Source: Branchiostoma floridae (lineage: Eukaryota; Chordata; Leptocardii; Amphioxiformes; Branchiostomatidae). From it: a stretch of 64,000 bases of DNA. Each line of letters starts with the position of its first letter. Position 1 is the first letter of the stretch. Of this stretch, positions 12,960 to 21,958 are shown piece after piece. Location: assembly GCF_000003815.2 (NCBI RefSeq), contig NC_049981.1, positions 9,568,649 to 9,632,648 of the forward strand, written 5' to 3'. The notes under the pieces were generated by a model that made no database searches, was not told the origin of the DNA, and was given only the letters and a program-made list of their open reading frames with translations. The translations under genes were made by a program, and so were the position numbers.

Positions 12960-15900
12960 CCATCATTATCATCATGATCTTCATCATCTTCATCAATATC
13001 ATCATTTTCACCATCATTAGCATCATCATTTATAATCTATCTTCTTGTTCTTTTCGTCCTGACGGACGTTCAGTTCCGATGGGCTCTGCAGTGTTCAACT
13101 AGTCCGGCTCTGCTCATCATTATCATCAATACCACTATCATCATCATCATCTTCTTCTTGTTCTTTTCGTCCTGACGGACGTTCAGTTCATCACCTTATG
13201 CAACCTTGCCCTCCTTGTTCACTGTCCGTAGAACTGTGTTGATTTGACTTCAGTTGTGTCCCATTTTCTACTGACAACTCCCCTTTTTCTGTCATTGTTC
13301 ATTTGATGTCAGTTTTGTCCTATTGTCTTCTGACAACTCCCCTTTTTCTGTTCTGGTTGATTTGACTTCATTTGTGTCCCATTTTCTGCTGACAACTCCC
13401 CTTTTTCTGTCATTGTTCATTTGATGTCAGTTTTGTTCCATTGTCTATAGACTGACAACCCCCATTTTTCTGTCATTCAAAAATGACACTGTCATTCCAG
13501 TAGAGCACTATGGAACAGTCAAGGACTTGGAATAATGAATGTATCAGTATTATTACAACCAAATTAGATAAATATTGGTTTAGTGGGGCGGGAGTCCCAC
13601 TTAACCGGTGTAATTTTGTTGTATTGATACTGATATATATATCATTGTTCCAAGGAATCCTTGACTGTTCCATAGTGCTCTACTGGAACGTTACATTCTC
13701 TTCAGAATTGTATCCTTTGCATTATGACCAAATAAGATTGGTTTAGTGGGACAGTATCATAAATAAATGACAGAAAAGAGCAAGGATATTGTATCTGACA
13801 TAATGATGAGATATAACGTCGTGCGTATTTCTGGTGGTAGGCTGTTCCAGATGTTGGGTCACACAGTAGGCGATGGCTCTTTTGAAGGCTTTTTTGTCTC
13901 AACAAGCAACTTTCCATCCTAGATGAAGGGACTTTCCATCCTAGATGAAGGGATGGGTCTTTATTTTTACCTTGCCATGTAATGCAGGTGACATGACCTT
14001 ATGTGAATGTACAGAACTTTCTGTAACCCTGACAGATCAAATGTCTCATACTTCAGTTTTGTTCATGTTCTGGTTTCACAGTTGTTTATACTGGAACTGC
14101 TAGAGGAGACCATTGGGGAGGTGGGCTGGGAGGACCAAGGAGACCAACTGACAAAGTATGGAACTTCTTTATTTGATCTACGTATGTACTTCAACACTGC
14201 TTAAAGGTCTATTACGTAAAATTTTGGCTCCAAAATTGAACATATTCTGGAGAGATGTACAGCCACTTTTTAGCATCTTGTTTTTTTCTATTTCTGGTGC
14301 TTGTAAACTATACAAAGCAATTTGTACAAGATCTGCTAAGTTTCTGAAACTATGGTATCTCAAATTAAACACTCCTATTCTTGACAACAACAAACTATAC
14401 ACTGGTTTAAAAGATCACAGTTTTTAAACATGTTTGTATGGTGCAATGATACTTAGTAGTGTAGCCTCCCTCCCTAAATATTAGTATGCAATTCTATGGT
14501 GTTGATCTCAGTTACGGTACCTATATGTAAAGAAATAGTTAGAAAACTCTACTTTCTAGATAGTCCTAATGTTACCTAATGGGCAGACAGCAAGAAAATT
14601 GATTGGCTGACAAGTCTGCAAGCTCTAAATGACATTTTTGGCAGCAATACGCCCAGATTACCATATGATTTTTACTGATTTTGCATCTTCACAGGTCATT
14701 TAGCCCCATTTAAGTTTATTTTTGATGTAGTAAAAAATATGCTTGACAATTTTGATATCTGGCAACCACTTGGCAGTCAGAAATATGGCGGAACCTCATA
14801 GACTGTTTGACAGGCATAATGAGGGTCTAAATGAGGGGTCCCAAATACACTTTACACTGAATTCAGAAGAACCAATTATGCATTACGCTGGAAGCAAGGA
14901 AGTACTTTGCAAGGAATATATAATGTGAATAAGATGGCTTTCCCTACGAATTGCTGTAAATAAAATTACTAGTAGGCTGACTATGCCTTACATGTAAAGG
15001 GGGCATGCAGACTGTCCATAATCACATTTGCTTTAAGTGGAATGGAGTACCACTGTGCATTAAAAAAAAATTTAAAGAACCCAACACACTTAAGTAGATT
15101 TATTTATCACATTAAGTTGATTTGATCATATCTTTGGATGTAACAACTCTCAATAGATACATGCATAAAAGATTACTTTGTCATAGTGTTACAAAAGATA
15201 ACTGAAACTCGCAATTAGCCCCACCTTATTGTACTCTCATGATGTTACCGATATTACAGATCTAAGATTTATTTTCTACTTTGTAGTTGGTTGTACAAAA
15301 GTCAATGTTCATTTTGTTTCGTCAGTAAAGCTTCAGAATCCATTTTTTTATAGAAAAGAGTAGGGGTGACCTGGTATGCTTGGCCAGAAAAATTTGCATT
15401 GAGGCCGCATTGCATAAAAAAGCCTCCAGGTCATTGATGCTGTAATAATGCATGTATCCATCCATCCATCCACTTTGCCGCATGTATAGAGGGTTGTCTG
15501 GTAAGTATATACTCCTGAGGGAGAATTCTTGAAGAACTGGACTCCCTATGTCTGGAGGATATGCATGATGAATGTGTTTTTGTGTGTTGAGGTGATTGAT
15601 TTGATTGATAAGGTGCGGAGGCACATACCAAAAGTTGTATCTCAACAAAGAGGTGGTGGGGTCCCGGGGACAGTGGGGGAAACTGCTCGGGAAAGTTGAC
15701 AAAAATGACGGGAGAAACTTGATGGAAGTCAACAAAGAAATTATTTTAAGAAGAAATGGAAACATTTTCACTTTAATGCACAGTTAATTTGTCTTAGGCT
15801 CCGTTCAAAATCAAAACAGTTTCATCTGTTTCGTTCAGCCAAGCCAGATTAATTTGTGTGCATGCAACATTCCACAACAGATTCTAGCCTGGGGTTCCTC

Positions 15901-18900
15901 CAAACCACCCAATGGGGGTAGAAGTAGATGGAACAAAAAATCAAGAAGTATCCAAGAAGGAAAATAATGGACTTATGTTCACTTCTGTGCTCTTATCTTA
16001 GGCCCAGTTCATGATACAAATATCAAAACGGTTTCATTTGTGATGGTCAGCCAAGTGGGTTTAATTTTTGAGCATGCAATGCTCCAAAGCAGATTCTAAA
16101 TTAAAAGGATTCTTTAAACTACCTCTTGGGGGTGCATAAGGACAACCTGACTTATGTGACCACTTTTTGACCACCCTTAGATCATTTTTCCCATTGACAC
16201 AAGCATCAAGAATCCTGTCTATAATGGGCACCTGTCCACATAGAGCAGATTTTACTGGTCCCAATTTTGAGTACTTTCTTACTCACTTCATTTATTTATT
16301 TATGAGATTTACCACGTTTGTGGAAGATTTGACATAACTGGTGACTATCACCTTTTCAAGATGTCAACCCAGAGACCAAACTGTAAAGTTTGATCCACTC
16401 ACACAGGGAAGGACCCCTACTCTTTTCAGTAAGTGTGGTGGTCTCTCTAACTTGACCTCCATTTAACGTCCTGCGGCGAGGCATGTCCCCCAACCAAAGC
16501 TAGGTACTCATTTTCACATGATTATGAGTCAAGTGAGGATATTGATGTAAAGTGAATTTCCTAACTGCACAACACCGGAACATATCAGAGGATTTGTCAC
16601 TGATGCCACACCTTTTTCAGTTTCACCCTGAGTTTGCATACGTGACTGATGAACCTCTTCAACAACAACCACCCTGAGTTTGTCTAGTCTGAGTATCAGC
16701 CTGGAGAGTTCACCAGGTAAACTAACAAGGCTGGTACTTAGTCTAGAGTTTGTCGCACACAGTTGTTTGACTCGAAGCTTTTCTTCCAGGTTCCTCCGGA
16801 GCACAGTTCTTGGAGCAGCCTGTAAATACGGCCATCAGCAGTCCACCCAACAGGCACAAGCTCTGTTTAATAGTTGGATGCATTCAAGGAAGTGAGTATA
16901 GACGCTTTTCCGCAACGTCATAATCAATCGACCCCTTTGAAGCTCATGAACTGACTTCGTCATAGGGAGGATTTTACTCACAAACCGTAATGTCATTGCG
17001 CTCGGCCGTGAACACTTGCGAAAAAGTTTTTGCCCAATTCGGAAGGTGCACCAATTCAAGGGGCCTGGCGTATCGCGAGTATTCACTTCCATGGGGGGCC
17101 CATGGAAGTGAATGTCGCACCTTCTGAACATTACGGTTACTCACAAACTGTAATGTCATTGCGCTCAGCCGTGACACGTTCGAAAAAGTGTTTGCCCAAT
17201 TCAGAAGGTGCGACAATTCAAGCAATTCAAGGGGCCTGGCGTATCGCGAGTATTCACTTCCATGGGCGGCCCGGTGCCTACGCACATCCGGTCAAACTTT
17301 TCCGAATATCGCTATACAATGTATGTGGATATTCCCCCCTTCCCATTTCCATAAAGTACTAAAAATATCCTTTTTGTTCTTAACCGTTGTAAAGTAGTCA
17401 GGGCGGAGACACCTGCTTCTTCCGGGTTCGGCCAAATACTTCGAACGTGTTCTTTCTTTACAGATGAGCGTGATAACATTATGGTTTGTGAGTAAAATCC
17501 CTGCTATGACAAAAGCAGTTTGCATAATTCAAAAGGGTCTATTCCACAGCAACAATGTTGGCAGGTTATAATTGGATTAAGCAGCAACATGTTGTTGTGT
17601 TTAACAAACAACACTGTAACTGAGAAGCTGGTGTAACAGGCTGAAACATACCCCTGGCAAAAATAGACCCGGGTACGTTCTGGCCAGAGTTATATCCTGG
17701 TATGCTACACTGGGATTTAAATTTAATTCATTCGTTTGTTTTTATCTTTGTCTATTCATTCATTATGTTGACTGAAGTCAGGGGAAACATTGTTTTTGCT
17801 CGTGTATTCTGCTGGTGTTACTGGGAGGGAAATCCTTGCATTTTCTCGAAAATGTTGTTTACTAGTATTTAATTGTCAATGCAGTAGTCTACTCTCCTGA
17901 TAACATGATTCTAGCAATTAAGTACTACTCCCTTGCCATTGTTCAGTAGTCTGTTGTCTGCTAGCCATACAGTGTAATTCTAACACATTAGCCTAATTGT
18001 CTATACTGTTTGTTGTTCCTCAAAGAGAGGTGAGAAGAAGATTAGAGTAATTTTCTGACCTGCTGAGGGAGAAAATGTGCAGGGAATTATACAACAAAGA
18101 GCCACTGATGATTTATCAATAGAAACAGTTTATCTCTTGACTTCAAGTTGACGCCACAGGGGGAAATTATCAGGGAAGCTTGTTTTAATGATAATCATCT
18201 GGTGTATTTTGCCAGCCAGTAGGTACCCAAAATGTGGGTAATGAGGCTGTTTAACGTGGTTGAGGCACCTCCTCGAGCACGGCACCCCCGTTTTACGTCC
18301 CTCCCGGAAGACGATTTCGTGGAAAACTTGATGAGGCTACAGCAATCCGGACGTCCTTTGTTGGTCCCCCATACAAGCACTGTCCGGACCGCGCGTTGCT
18401 TAACTTCCGAGATCGAGGGATTGGGTGTACCAACACGCCACACGGCCGTAGCAGATATACTTGGGACATTATCTAACGACATACAAGGACATTGGGCATT
18501 AACTATACAAAGCGTACAAAGGCAAAAATGCAATTACGTTGGCAACTTGTTATTTCCGTGCCATGTGGAATCACTATTATATCACAGGACTGCTTTATTT
18601 TCAATTTGTTCAAACGTCTAAAATCTTACCGAAATTTTATATCATCTAGTATTCCACCTGCTGATATACATGTTATGCAACCCAACTATATTGTATGGCA
18701 ACACTAACAGCACCGTTTGAATGTGAAATGTTAGAAAAAGGAGTACTTTATTCAACAAAATATGGTACTTTGATTTCACCACCACCACTCACTACACTTT
18801 TGCAGGGCTTTGCCCAGTAACACATAGAAAGCTGTATTACATTGTAACCTCCACACCACAACAAAGGAAAAGGTCCGTAAGATTAGCCCAGTATTATTAT

Positions 18901-21900
18901 TGCTTCCTAGTTGTTGCCATGCATTGTACAACACGGAATTGTTGTAGAGTGGTAGAGATTTTGCATTCATTTCATTCATTCATGTATCACCGTATGTCCA
19001 CAATTGCTGCTTGCTGATTGGCCTGCTTGCTGGACCAATAGGAAGGTGTCTCCTAACCTGAAGACAGTAGTGTACACCAGTGGTGTTCAGCACGGAGGGA
19101 AGGCGGAGTGGGACTTCTGCTGGCAGCAGTACACCTCTGCCACGGTGGCCGCCGAGAAGAGAAAACTGCTCTACGCACTCGCAAACTCCAGGGACCCAGA
19201 TCTGGTGAAGAAGTATGGGTCTCATCAATTTGTTTGTTTGTTTCAAATGAGCAGTAAACCGCCTTTAAGCCTAACACACCAGTTTTGTACAGTTGATGCA
19301 GGGCTCTAGCCAGCATCCGTTTTTCCGTCAATTGACGGAAATGTGCTGCGTCTGACGGAAAAATTTTAAATCCAATCCGTCAACCTTGACGGACAAAAAT
19401 CCTTGGTGGAAGCTACAGGCGGCTTGGGGACGCCGTCCACAGCCGTAAAAGCCTCACACTGTTTGTTTTGCTATTGTTATGATTGTTGACAATGTGTGTC
19501 GGCGCCCTTTCGCATACGATAATCTCATTAAAACCCGTTTTTCAAGGTCTCAGTTCAGTCCTTCTAATTAATTTCGCGGTTTTCGCGACAATTGTAATTG
19601 GCTGACGGTAAAAATTTCGAGCTGGCTAAAGCCCTGAGTTGATGGTACATGCTGCGTAAGACCGGTGTGTAAAGTTTGAACCACTCACACTAGGAAGGAA
19701 ACCCGCTTTTCATGCAGAAATTTTTAACATCCAACCCCAAATTTCTAAGTATCGACCTAGTTTCGCACTCTCGCGAGACTAGGTCACTCCGTGACTGATA
19801 GCCATAACAAATTTGGAGTTACGTGTGTATACCTTAAAAGATAAGTTTCTGTTAGAAGAAAAATGCTATTAACTGCGCACATACGTGACTAATTAATCCC
19901 TTCAATGATAAGTATCGCCCCATTTGAAGTTTGTCTGATTGTTGTTTGAGATATGATATGTTGCAACTGGTTGTAATTTATCTGGCCAATACTCGCTATC
20001 ATCACATTGCAGCAGCTTTATAATGCAACTGATGGCTGGTCCAAATTCAAAGTCAATTGCCAATATTATTATATTTGTTTGAATTGCCAATATGATTATT
20101 TTTGATTCAGAAAAATATCATATGCATACAGAACCAGAACAGTTTTTTCTACAGTTGAGTCGCACTTAAAGGCTTTTCTTTTCCTTCTTCTGTTGCAGAC
20201 TGCTGCGTTACACTTTGGACAGTACCAAGATCAGGTCTCAGGACACAGTGAGGACTATCACCTACGTTTCCCAAACTGCAGTGGGATACAAACTGGCCTG
20301 GGAGTTTGTCAAAAGCAACTGGCAGACATTCTTAGACAGGTGAGAAGTCTTCTGGTCTCAACTATGGTAAAACTCTATCAAGTTTCATGTTTTTTCATTA
20401 CTGTAAATTGTTCCAACATTTTGTAAAAGAAGAATTTTATAGAATTTTGTACCCCTACTCTAGATGGAAACTACTTGAATGTGGTGTTTTTATGTTTATA
20501 ATTGAAACAAATACTTTTTTTTAAACCACAAACATTTGTGATATGCCTTTTCCAAGGGCACAAAATTGGTAGCATATCAGTGGATTCAAACCCGGGACCT
20601 CTGGGTTCTTAGCGGTCACGTCACAGTGCCCCCCCTCCAAATGAATATAGCGAGCCTCGTTGCTGTCATTTTCCCAAGGCCAGGAATAAACACTGCTGAA
20701 CTGCTGTTGTTGCAGGTATGGAAGTGGCTCCTTTAACATGGCAGAACTGGCAAAGATACCATCCCACAGGTTCTCAACAGGCAGGCAGCTGAAGGAGGTA
20801 GGGGGCTTTTGAATTCTTCTTTGTTGGTCTTGTATAAAAAGTAAACAGCCTTAAGGCATAAGACACCAATTTTGTACAAACTGTGTACTACCTGACTTTA
20901 AGGGTTGATACACTCACACCAGGAAGGACCCCAAGTACTCTTATCAGTATGTGTGGTGGGTTCTTTAAAGTGAACAGCTTTACTTCAAATCTGACACGAT
21001 GTCCGAAACTGAAGTTAGGTGCTCATTTTTTCACCTGAGTCGAGTTAGAAAACAGGTCTTTTAAACTTTCCCAAAAGCACAACTCTGGGGCCTCCCAGTG
21101 ATTTCAACCCAGCTTGAATTCTAAGTCACAAATTAAAGTACAAGACCACCTTGCAACCTGGTTTTTAACCAGGCAAGCGTCCAGGCATCATTTGGACCTG
21201 CTTTTCTTATAATAATAAAAAATTGGACACACTAGCCGCACTTACGCTGGGGAGAAGATTCTCTGACAGGCATGGAATTCTGATTGACCAAGGATGCCAC
21301 TAGGTCATCTGTGGTCAGAGTCTTCTACTTTAACCTCTCTGATGCTAATTTTTCCCATCAGGATACCTTCAAATGCACGTTTTAACTTCAAATTCTCGAA
21401 AACTCTATGCCATGGAAGGTAGATGCCCCCGGAGCCCCCTACAATAGTGGCACCTATATCACTTACCGCAACTCAAGGTGCACTCTCACTGCACTTGCGT
21501 CAAGCTTGCGTCACTGCAGGTTTGTTCTCTGCTGCACTGTTTTGTTGTTTTCTCCGATTTTTTATAATTTAGATATTGTGTAATACGTAAAGGTATGACT
21601 TAGAAGACGACAAAATACACAAAGAGTAGGAAAATTTGTCCTTTATCCCTGAAATTCGCTGAGTAAAACTATCTTTTGAACCCTGCAGTGACGCAAGTGC
21701 AAAGAGAGTGCACCTTCACCAAGAAATTTGGACCCCCTGTAATAAAATTGTAAAAACCTGCTCGTCTGTTTTCCTCAGGTTAAAGCGTTCTTCCAGAGTC
21801 ATGACATCAGTGCTGCAGCCCGAGCAGCCCGCCAGACCATGGAGACCATCCAGACCAACATCTTCTGGCTGGAGAAGAACAAGAGAAAAGTCAAGACATG

Positions 21901-21958
21901 GATCAAGAACCACTTCATGCCTCCGGAGGGGGGAAAAGCAAGGAGTTCTGAAATTTGA
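1466..21958 (+). CDS. M1-family membrane zinc aminopeptidase, glutamyl-aminopeptidase (ENPEP)-like, 5' partial
   Basis: Nineteen exons join with matching phases: 1466-2092, 2730-2868, 3530-3664, 4842-4962, 5707-5861, 6493-6606, 7984-8118, 9060-9191, 9911-10101, 10813-10895, 11501-11631, 12072-12127, 12700-12856, 14082-14155, 16790-16891, 19042-19212, 20199-20339, 20716-20797, 21779-21958 (stop at 21956). The product is about 974 residues, normal for type II membrane M1 peptidases (about 940-1025). Visible signatures, in order, are a short cytosolic tail, a membrane anchor, FPCFDEP, GAMEN (5736-5750), HEFAH (5844-5858), the third zinc ligand Glu 18 residues later (6544-6546), the transition-state Tyr (8110-8112) and the helical C-terminal domain. 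The family removes N-terminal residues from peptides at the cell surface. Motifs such as [12 protein letters not shown] and [12 protein letters not shown] look most like ENPEP, but ANPEP-like or ERAP/LNPEP-like assignment is possible. The start codon is not in exon 1, because an in-frame TGA lies at 1449-1451. An upstream exon must supply it. Confidence 0.93.
2093..3529. other. Introns 1 and 2 of the aminopeptidase (exon 2 between them)
   Basis: The DNA is AT-rich, with a short GTAGA(G) tandem at 2271-2291 and a G-run at 2622-2635. No transposon borders or coding exons were recognised apart from the exon at 2730-2868. Confidence 0.5.
2730..2868 (+). CDS. Aminopeptidase exon with FPCFDEP motif
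   Basis: The exon reads from the split Arg codon into [22 protein letters not shown]. This is the conserved M1 block following the first beta domain. It ends AAG|GTATGT in phase 0. Confidence 0.9.
3530..3664 (+). CDS. Aminopeptidase exon with MSTYLV block
   Basis: The acceptor is TTTGCAG at 3529. The exon encodes [16 protein letters not shown], the standard 'pMSTYLvafvVsDF' block of M1 enzymes. The donor is GCG|GTACCA, phase 0. The donor is weaker than its neighbours, so the exact 3' edge is less sure than the exon itself. Confidence 0.85.
3715..4589. mobile_element. Terminal-inverted-repeat (MITE-like) element in intron 3
   Basis: The left end near 3715-3756 (AGGCCATGTTGATTTGATTA, then TATGGATGACATCC) recurs as its reverse complement at 4548-4589. 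That gives about 40-bp inverted ends around an ~875-bp AT-rich body with no coding potential. Related sequence sits at 10600-10740, and a weaker relative of the arm motif lies inside the large inverted repeat near 30890-30910. Confidence 0.75.
4842..4962 (+). CDS. Aminopeptidase exon before the active site
   Basis: The exon encodes [20 protein letters not shown] and then [15 protein letters not shown]. This matches the conserved 'YE.yF.ipYPLPK' strand and helix leading to the GAMEN block. The donor is G|GTAAGC, phase 1. Confidence 0.9.
4963..6492. other. Introns 4 and 5 of the aminopeptidase (exon 5 between them)
   Basis: 5582-5690 holds a copy of a dispersed repeat (motif CATACGTGACTGATGAACCT) also present at 16636-16665 and, more weakly, 19800-19912. 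6364-6485 holds a single unit of the ATACAGATACAGA-type repeat that forms a long array at 63380-63780. Confidence 0.5.
5707..5861 (+). CDS. Aminopeptidase exon with GAMEN and HEXXH
   Basis: The exon encodes [20 protein letters not shown] (first codon split over the intron). GAMEN is the exopeptidase motif that binds the substrate amino terminus. The exon ends with IAHEFAHQ, in which both His coordinate zinc and Glu is the general base. Most vertebrate members have HEL(A/V)H; Phe here replaces Leu at a non-ligand position. Phase 0 out. Confidence 0.95.
6493..6606 (+). CDS. Aminopeptidase exon with third zinc ligand
   Basis: The exon starts directly after HEFAHQ and encodes [20 protein letters not shown]. 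The Glu at 6544-6546 is the third zinc ligand (HEXXH-X18-E). Phase 0 at both ends, 38 codons. Confidence 0.95.
7020..7648 (-). mobile_element. Composite inverted-repeat element, copy A (intron 6)
   Basis: It begins TTTATGTCATGCCTG and runs through GGTGTTCCGGACTGGGCCGT, then a second TGACATAAAT site near 7545. It ends with a small palindrome carrying GTTGTATTCTATATGTATC. The whole order is seen in reverse at 9205-9625, so these are two copies of one family in opposite orientation. No coding capacity is visible. Confidence 0.7.
7984..8118 (+). CDS. Aminopeptidase exon with catalytic Tyr
   Basis: The exon encodes [20 protein letters not shown] followed by SISYDK. The Tyr at 8110-8112 is the conserved transition-state-stabilising residue of M1 peptidases. 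Phase 0 at both ends, 45 codons. Confidence 0.93.
8273..8740. mobile_element. Palindromic MITE-like element in intron 7
   Basis: The ends read CCCCCTTCACA at 8273 and TGTGAAGGGGG at 8740. The arms stay alignable for over 100 bp: both contain TATTCCTGGCAATTC and ATGCCGTC(G/A)GAATGAAAA. It is non-coding and AT-rich. No target duplication could be assigned with certainty. Confidence 0.8.
9060..9191 (+). CDS. Aminopeptidase exon (GASILRML block)
   Basis: The exon encodes [20 protein letters not shown] and then a helix ending WKALDQ. This closes the catalytic thermolysin-like domain. Phase 0 at both ends, 44 codons. Confidence 0.93.
9205..9625 (+). mobile_element. Composite inverted-repeat element, copy B (intron 8)
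   Basis: It starts 14 bp after the exon 8 donor with CTGATACATATAGAATACAA. A palindrome follows (ATACAACACG / CGTGTTGTAT), then TTATGTCATACCCACCTGAG, ending CCAGGTATGACATAAA. The order matches 7020-7648 in reverse complement, but the middle part is shorter. Confidence 0.7.
9911..10101 (+). CDS. Aminopeptidase exon joining catalytic and third beta domain
   Basis: The exon encodes [17 protein letters not shown], closely resembling ENPEP, followed by [11 protein letters not shown] and a glycine-rich loop. The third beta domain starts here. The donor is AG|GTACTG, phase 2. Confidence 0.9.
10367..10522. mobile_element. Short palindromic element in intron 9
   Basis: TCAATCTCTACAACTGGATA at the left is mirrored by TCCAGGTGTAGAGATTGA at the right. 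Inner arms share CCGGA(C/T)GTTT and GTGACATCCATCA. It is 156 bp. A half copy of the same family occurs at about 45757-45835. Confidence 0.75.
10600..10740 (+). repeat. Fragment related to the intron-3 TIR element
   Basis: The segment runs from TTTGCTCATTTACAGCTTCT through a G-run to GATGTCAGCCATATATTCAA. It parallels 4460-4590 of the intron-3 element (TGTGCTCATTTTACAGCTGC ... GATGTCATCCATATAATCAA). Only the right-hand part is recognisable. Confidence 0.55.
10813..10895 (+). CDS. Aminopeptidase exon (beta domain)
   Basis: The exon encodes [20 protein letters not shown], matching the 'W.iPltyvts' strand of the family. The donor is A|GTAAGT, phase 1. Confidence 0.88.
11075..11405 (+). repeat. 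16-bp minisatellite in intron 10
   Basis: About 20 copies of GTGCTGTCGGAACATA. The units are nearly identical through the middle and degenerate at both edges. The unit length is not a multiple of 3, yet the reverse strand is open in all three frames and yields the same 16-residue periodic peptide. That is a property of the repeat, not a gene. Confidence 0.95.
11501..11631 (+). CDS. Aminopeptidase exon (GFYRVNY block)
   Basis: The exon encodes [20 protein letters not shown], the hallmark block that starts the helical C-terminal region. The donor GAG|GTCTAT is weak but keeps phase 0 into the next exon. Confidence 0.9.
11632..12071. other. Intron 11
   Basis: Contains short simple repeats (GTT and CATCAT) and otherwise nothing recognised. 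Confidence 0.5.
12072..12127 (+). CDS. Aminopeptidase short exon ([11 protein letters not shown])
   Basis: The exon encodes [18 protein letters not shown]. This corresponds to the conserved '(S/N)RAqliDDAF.LA' helix. It is 56 bp, phase 0 in and phase 2 out. Confidence 0.9.
12261..12477. mobile_element. Palindromic MITE-like element in intron 12
   Basis: The left arm (AACATTAGTTCATCTTTATC, AGGGATATCAAGT) is mirrored by the right arm (ACTTGATATCCCT, GATAAAGGTGAACTGGTGTT). It is 217 bp with nearly full-length self-complementarity and a short loop around 12360-12385. It is non-coding. Confidence 0.8.
12700..12856 (+). CDS. Aminopeptidase exon (helical domain)
   Basis: The exon encodes [20 protein letters not shown] and then [19 protein letters not shown]. 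This is the typical 'Y(v)P..a.l..l.yi..ll' armadillo-like helix pair. The donor is AAG|GTATGG, phase 0. Confidence 0.9.
12857..14081. repeat. Intron 13: trinucleotide, tandem and palindromic repeats
   Basis: About 12925-13030 is an interrupted CAT/ATC microsatellite. TTCTTTTCGTCCTGACGGAC occurs twice (about 13048 and 13159). About 13238-13480 holds four imperfect 55-60-bp units ending CTGACAACTCCCCTTTTTCT. 13911-13952 holds a two-copy 22-bp duplication (ACTTTCCATCCTAGATGAAG). Confidence 0.8.
13495..13688. mobile_element. 194-bp palindromic element in intron 13
   Basis: TTCCAGTAGAGCACTATGGA at the left is exactly mirrored by TCCATAGTGCTCTACTGGAA at the right. The complementarity continues inward (ACAGTCAAGGA; TATCAGTAT / ATACTGATA). 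The loop is near 13590. It is a foldback or MITE-type sequence without coding capacity. Confidence 0.85.
14082..14155 (+). CDS. Aminopeptidase exon (helical domain)
   Basis: The exon encodes [20 protein letters not shown] then DQLTK, matching the family segment '.l..y..lgw...gd.l.k'. It is 74 bp, phase 0 in and phase 2 out. Confidence 0.85.
14156..16789. other. Intron 14 (2.6 kb), dispersed repeats
   Basis: 15160-15340 is a diverged copy of a repeat also at 27555-27750 (both contain TGCATAAAAGATT, TAAGATTTATTTT and GTCAGTAAAGCTT). 16290-16600 contains SINE-like sequence (GATCCACTCACACAGGGAAG; also seen near 20900 and 28570). 15455-15470 is a short CATC repeat. No coding exons were seen. Confidence 0.5.
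16790..16891 (+). CDS. Aminopeptidase exon (helical domain)
   Basis: The exon encodes [20 protein letters not shown] and then QALFNSWM. This matches the family block 'lLRs.vl..ac..g...c...a...f..w'. Phase 2 at both ends in relation to its neighbours. Confidence 0.87.
16930..17539. mobile_element. 610-bp TIR element with internal duplication (intron 15)
   Basis: GACCC(C)TTTGAA at 16930 is mirrored by TTCAAAAGGGTC at 17539. GTCATAG...GATTTTACTCACAAACC near 16958-16990 is mirrored near 17480-17515, so the arms are about 80 bp. Inside, a block with TAATGTCATTGCGCTC and GGGGCCTGGCGTATCGCGAG occurs twice in direct orientation (about 16977-17100 and 17142-17270). A short inverted piece separates the two blocks. 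Confidence 0.75.
17540..19041. other. Rest of intron 15
   Basis: 18225-18320 carries, in reverse orientation, the 3' body of the SINE family seen at 55672-55870 (reverse complement contains ACGTAAAACGGGGGT and CGAGGAGGTGCCTCAA). The remainder is AT-rich and no exon was recognised. Confidence 0.5.
19042..19212 (+). CDS. Aminopeptidase exon (VVYTSGV block)
   Basis: The exon encodes [20 protein letters not shown] and then EWDFCWQQY. This is the classic '.i.pnlr..vY..gv..Gg..eWdf.w..y' block of the helical domain. Confidence 0.92.
19299..19636. mobile_element. Non-autonomous hAT-type transposon with 8-bp target duplication (intron 16)
   Basis: The ends are CAGGGCTCTAGCCAGC (19299-19314) and GCTGGCTAAAGCCCTG (19621-19636), inverted repeats with one mismatch. 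The flanks are AGTTGATG at 19291-19298 and AGTTGATG at 19637-19644, a perfect 8-bp direct repeat. An 8-bp duplication and CAGGG termini are diagnostic of the hAT superfamily. The 338-bp body has no transposase. It contains CCGTCAATTGACGG palindromes. Confidence 0.9.
20199..20339 (+). CDS. Aminopeptidase exon (helical domain)
   Basis: The exon encodes [20 protein letters not shown] and then [18 protein letters not shown]. This matches the family 'll.y.l....ir.QD....i..v..n..g..laW.f...nW'. Phase 2 at both borders. Confidence 0.92.
20716..20797 (+). CDS. Aminopeptidase exon (helical domain)
   Basis: The exon encodes [20 protein letters not shown] then STGRQLKE, the '.rYg.gsf....li......f.t...l.e' segment. 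The donor is GAG|GTAGGG, phase 0. Confidence 0.92.
21779..21958 (+). CDS. Aminopeptidase last coding exon
   Basis: The acceptor is TTTTCCTCAG. The exon encodes [20 protein letters not shown] and then [20 protein letters not shown]. This is the standard C-terminal helix of M1 peptidases. The stop TGA is at 21956-21958, and the tail GGKARSSEI extends slightly past the family core. Confidence 0.93.
   Translation, partial: VKAFFQSHDISAAARAARQTMETIQTNIFWLEKNKRKVKTWIKNHFMPPEGGKARSSEI

Larger units (their letters stand above)
19645..21778. other. Remaining introns 16-18 of the aminopeptidase
   Basis: 19680-19760 and 20870-21150 carry SINE-like sequence (CCACTCACAC(C/T)AGGAAGGA; TTAGGTGCTCATTTTTTCAC). 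20580-20620 holds a reverse-oriented tRNA B-box-like stretch (GGATTCAAACCCGGGACCTC). Exons 17 and 18 lie within this span. Confidence 0.5.

Noticed and set aside
20570-20620. tRNA gene suggested by a B-box-like stretch
   Set aside because: No matching A-box at the right distance and no cloverleaf could be drawn. It fits a tRNA-derived SINE in reverse orientation.
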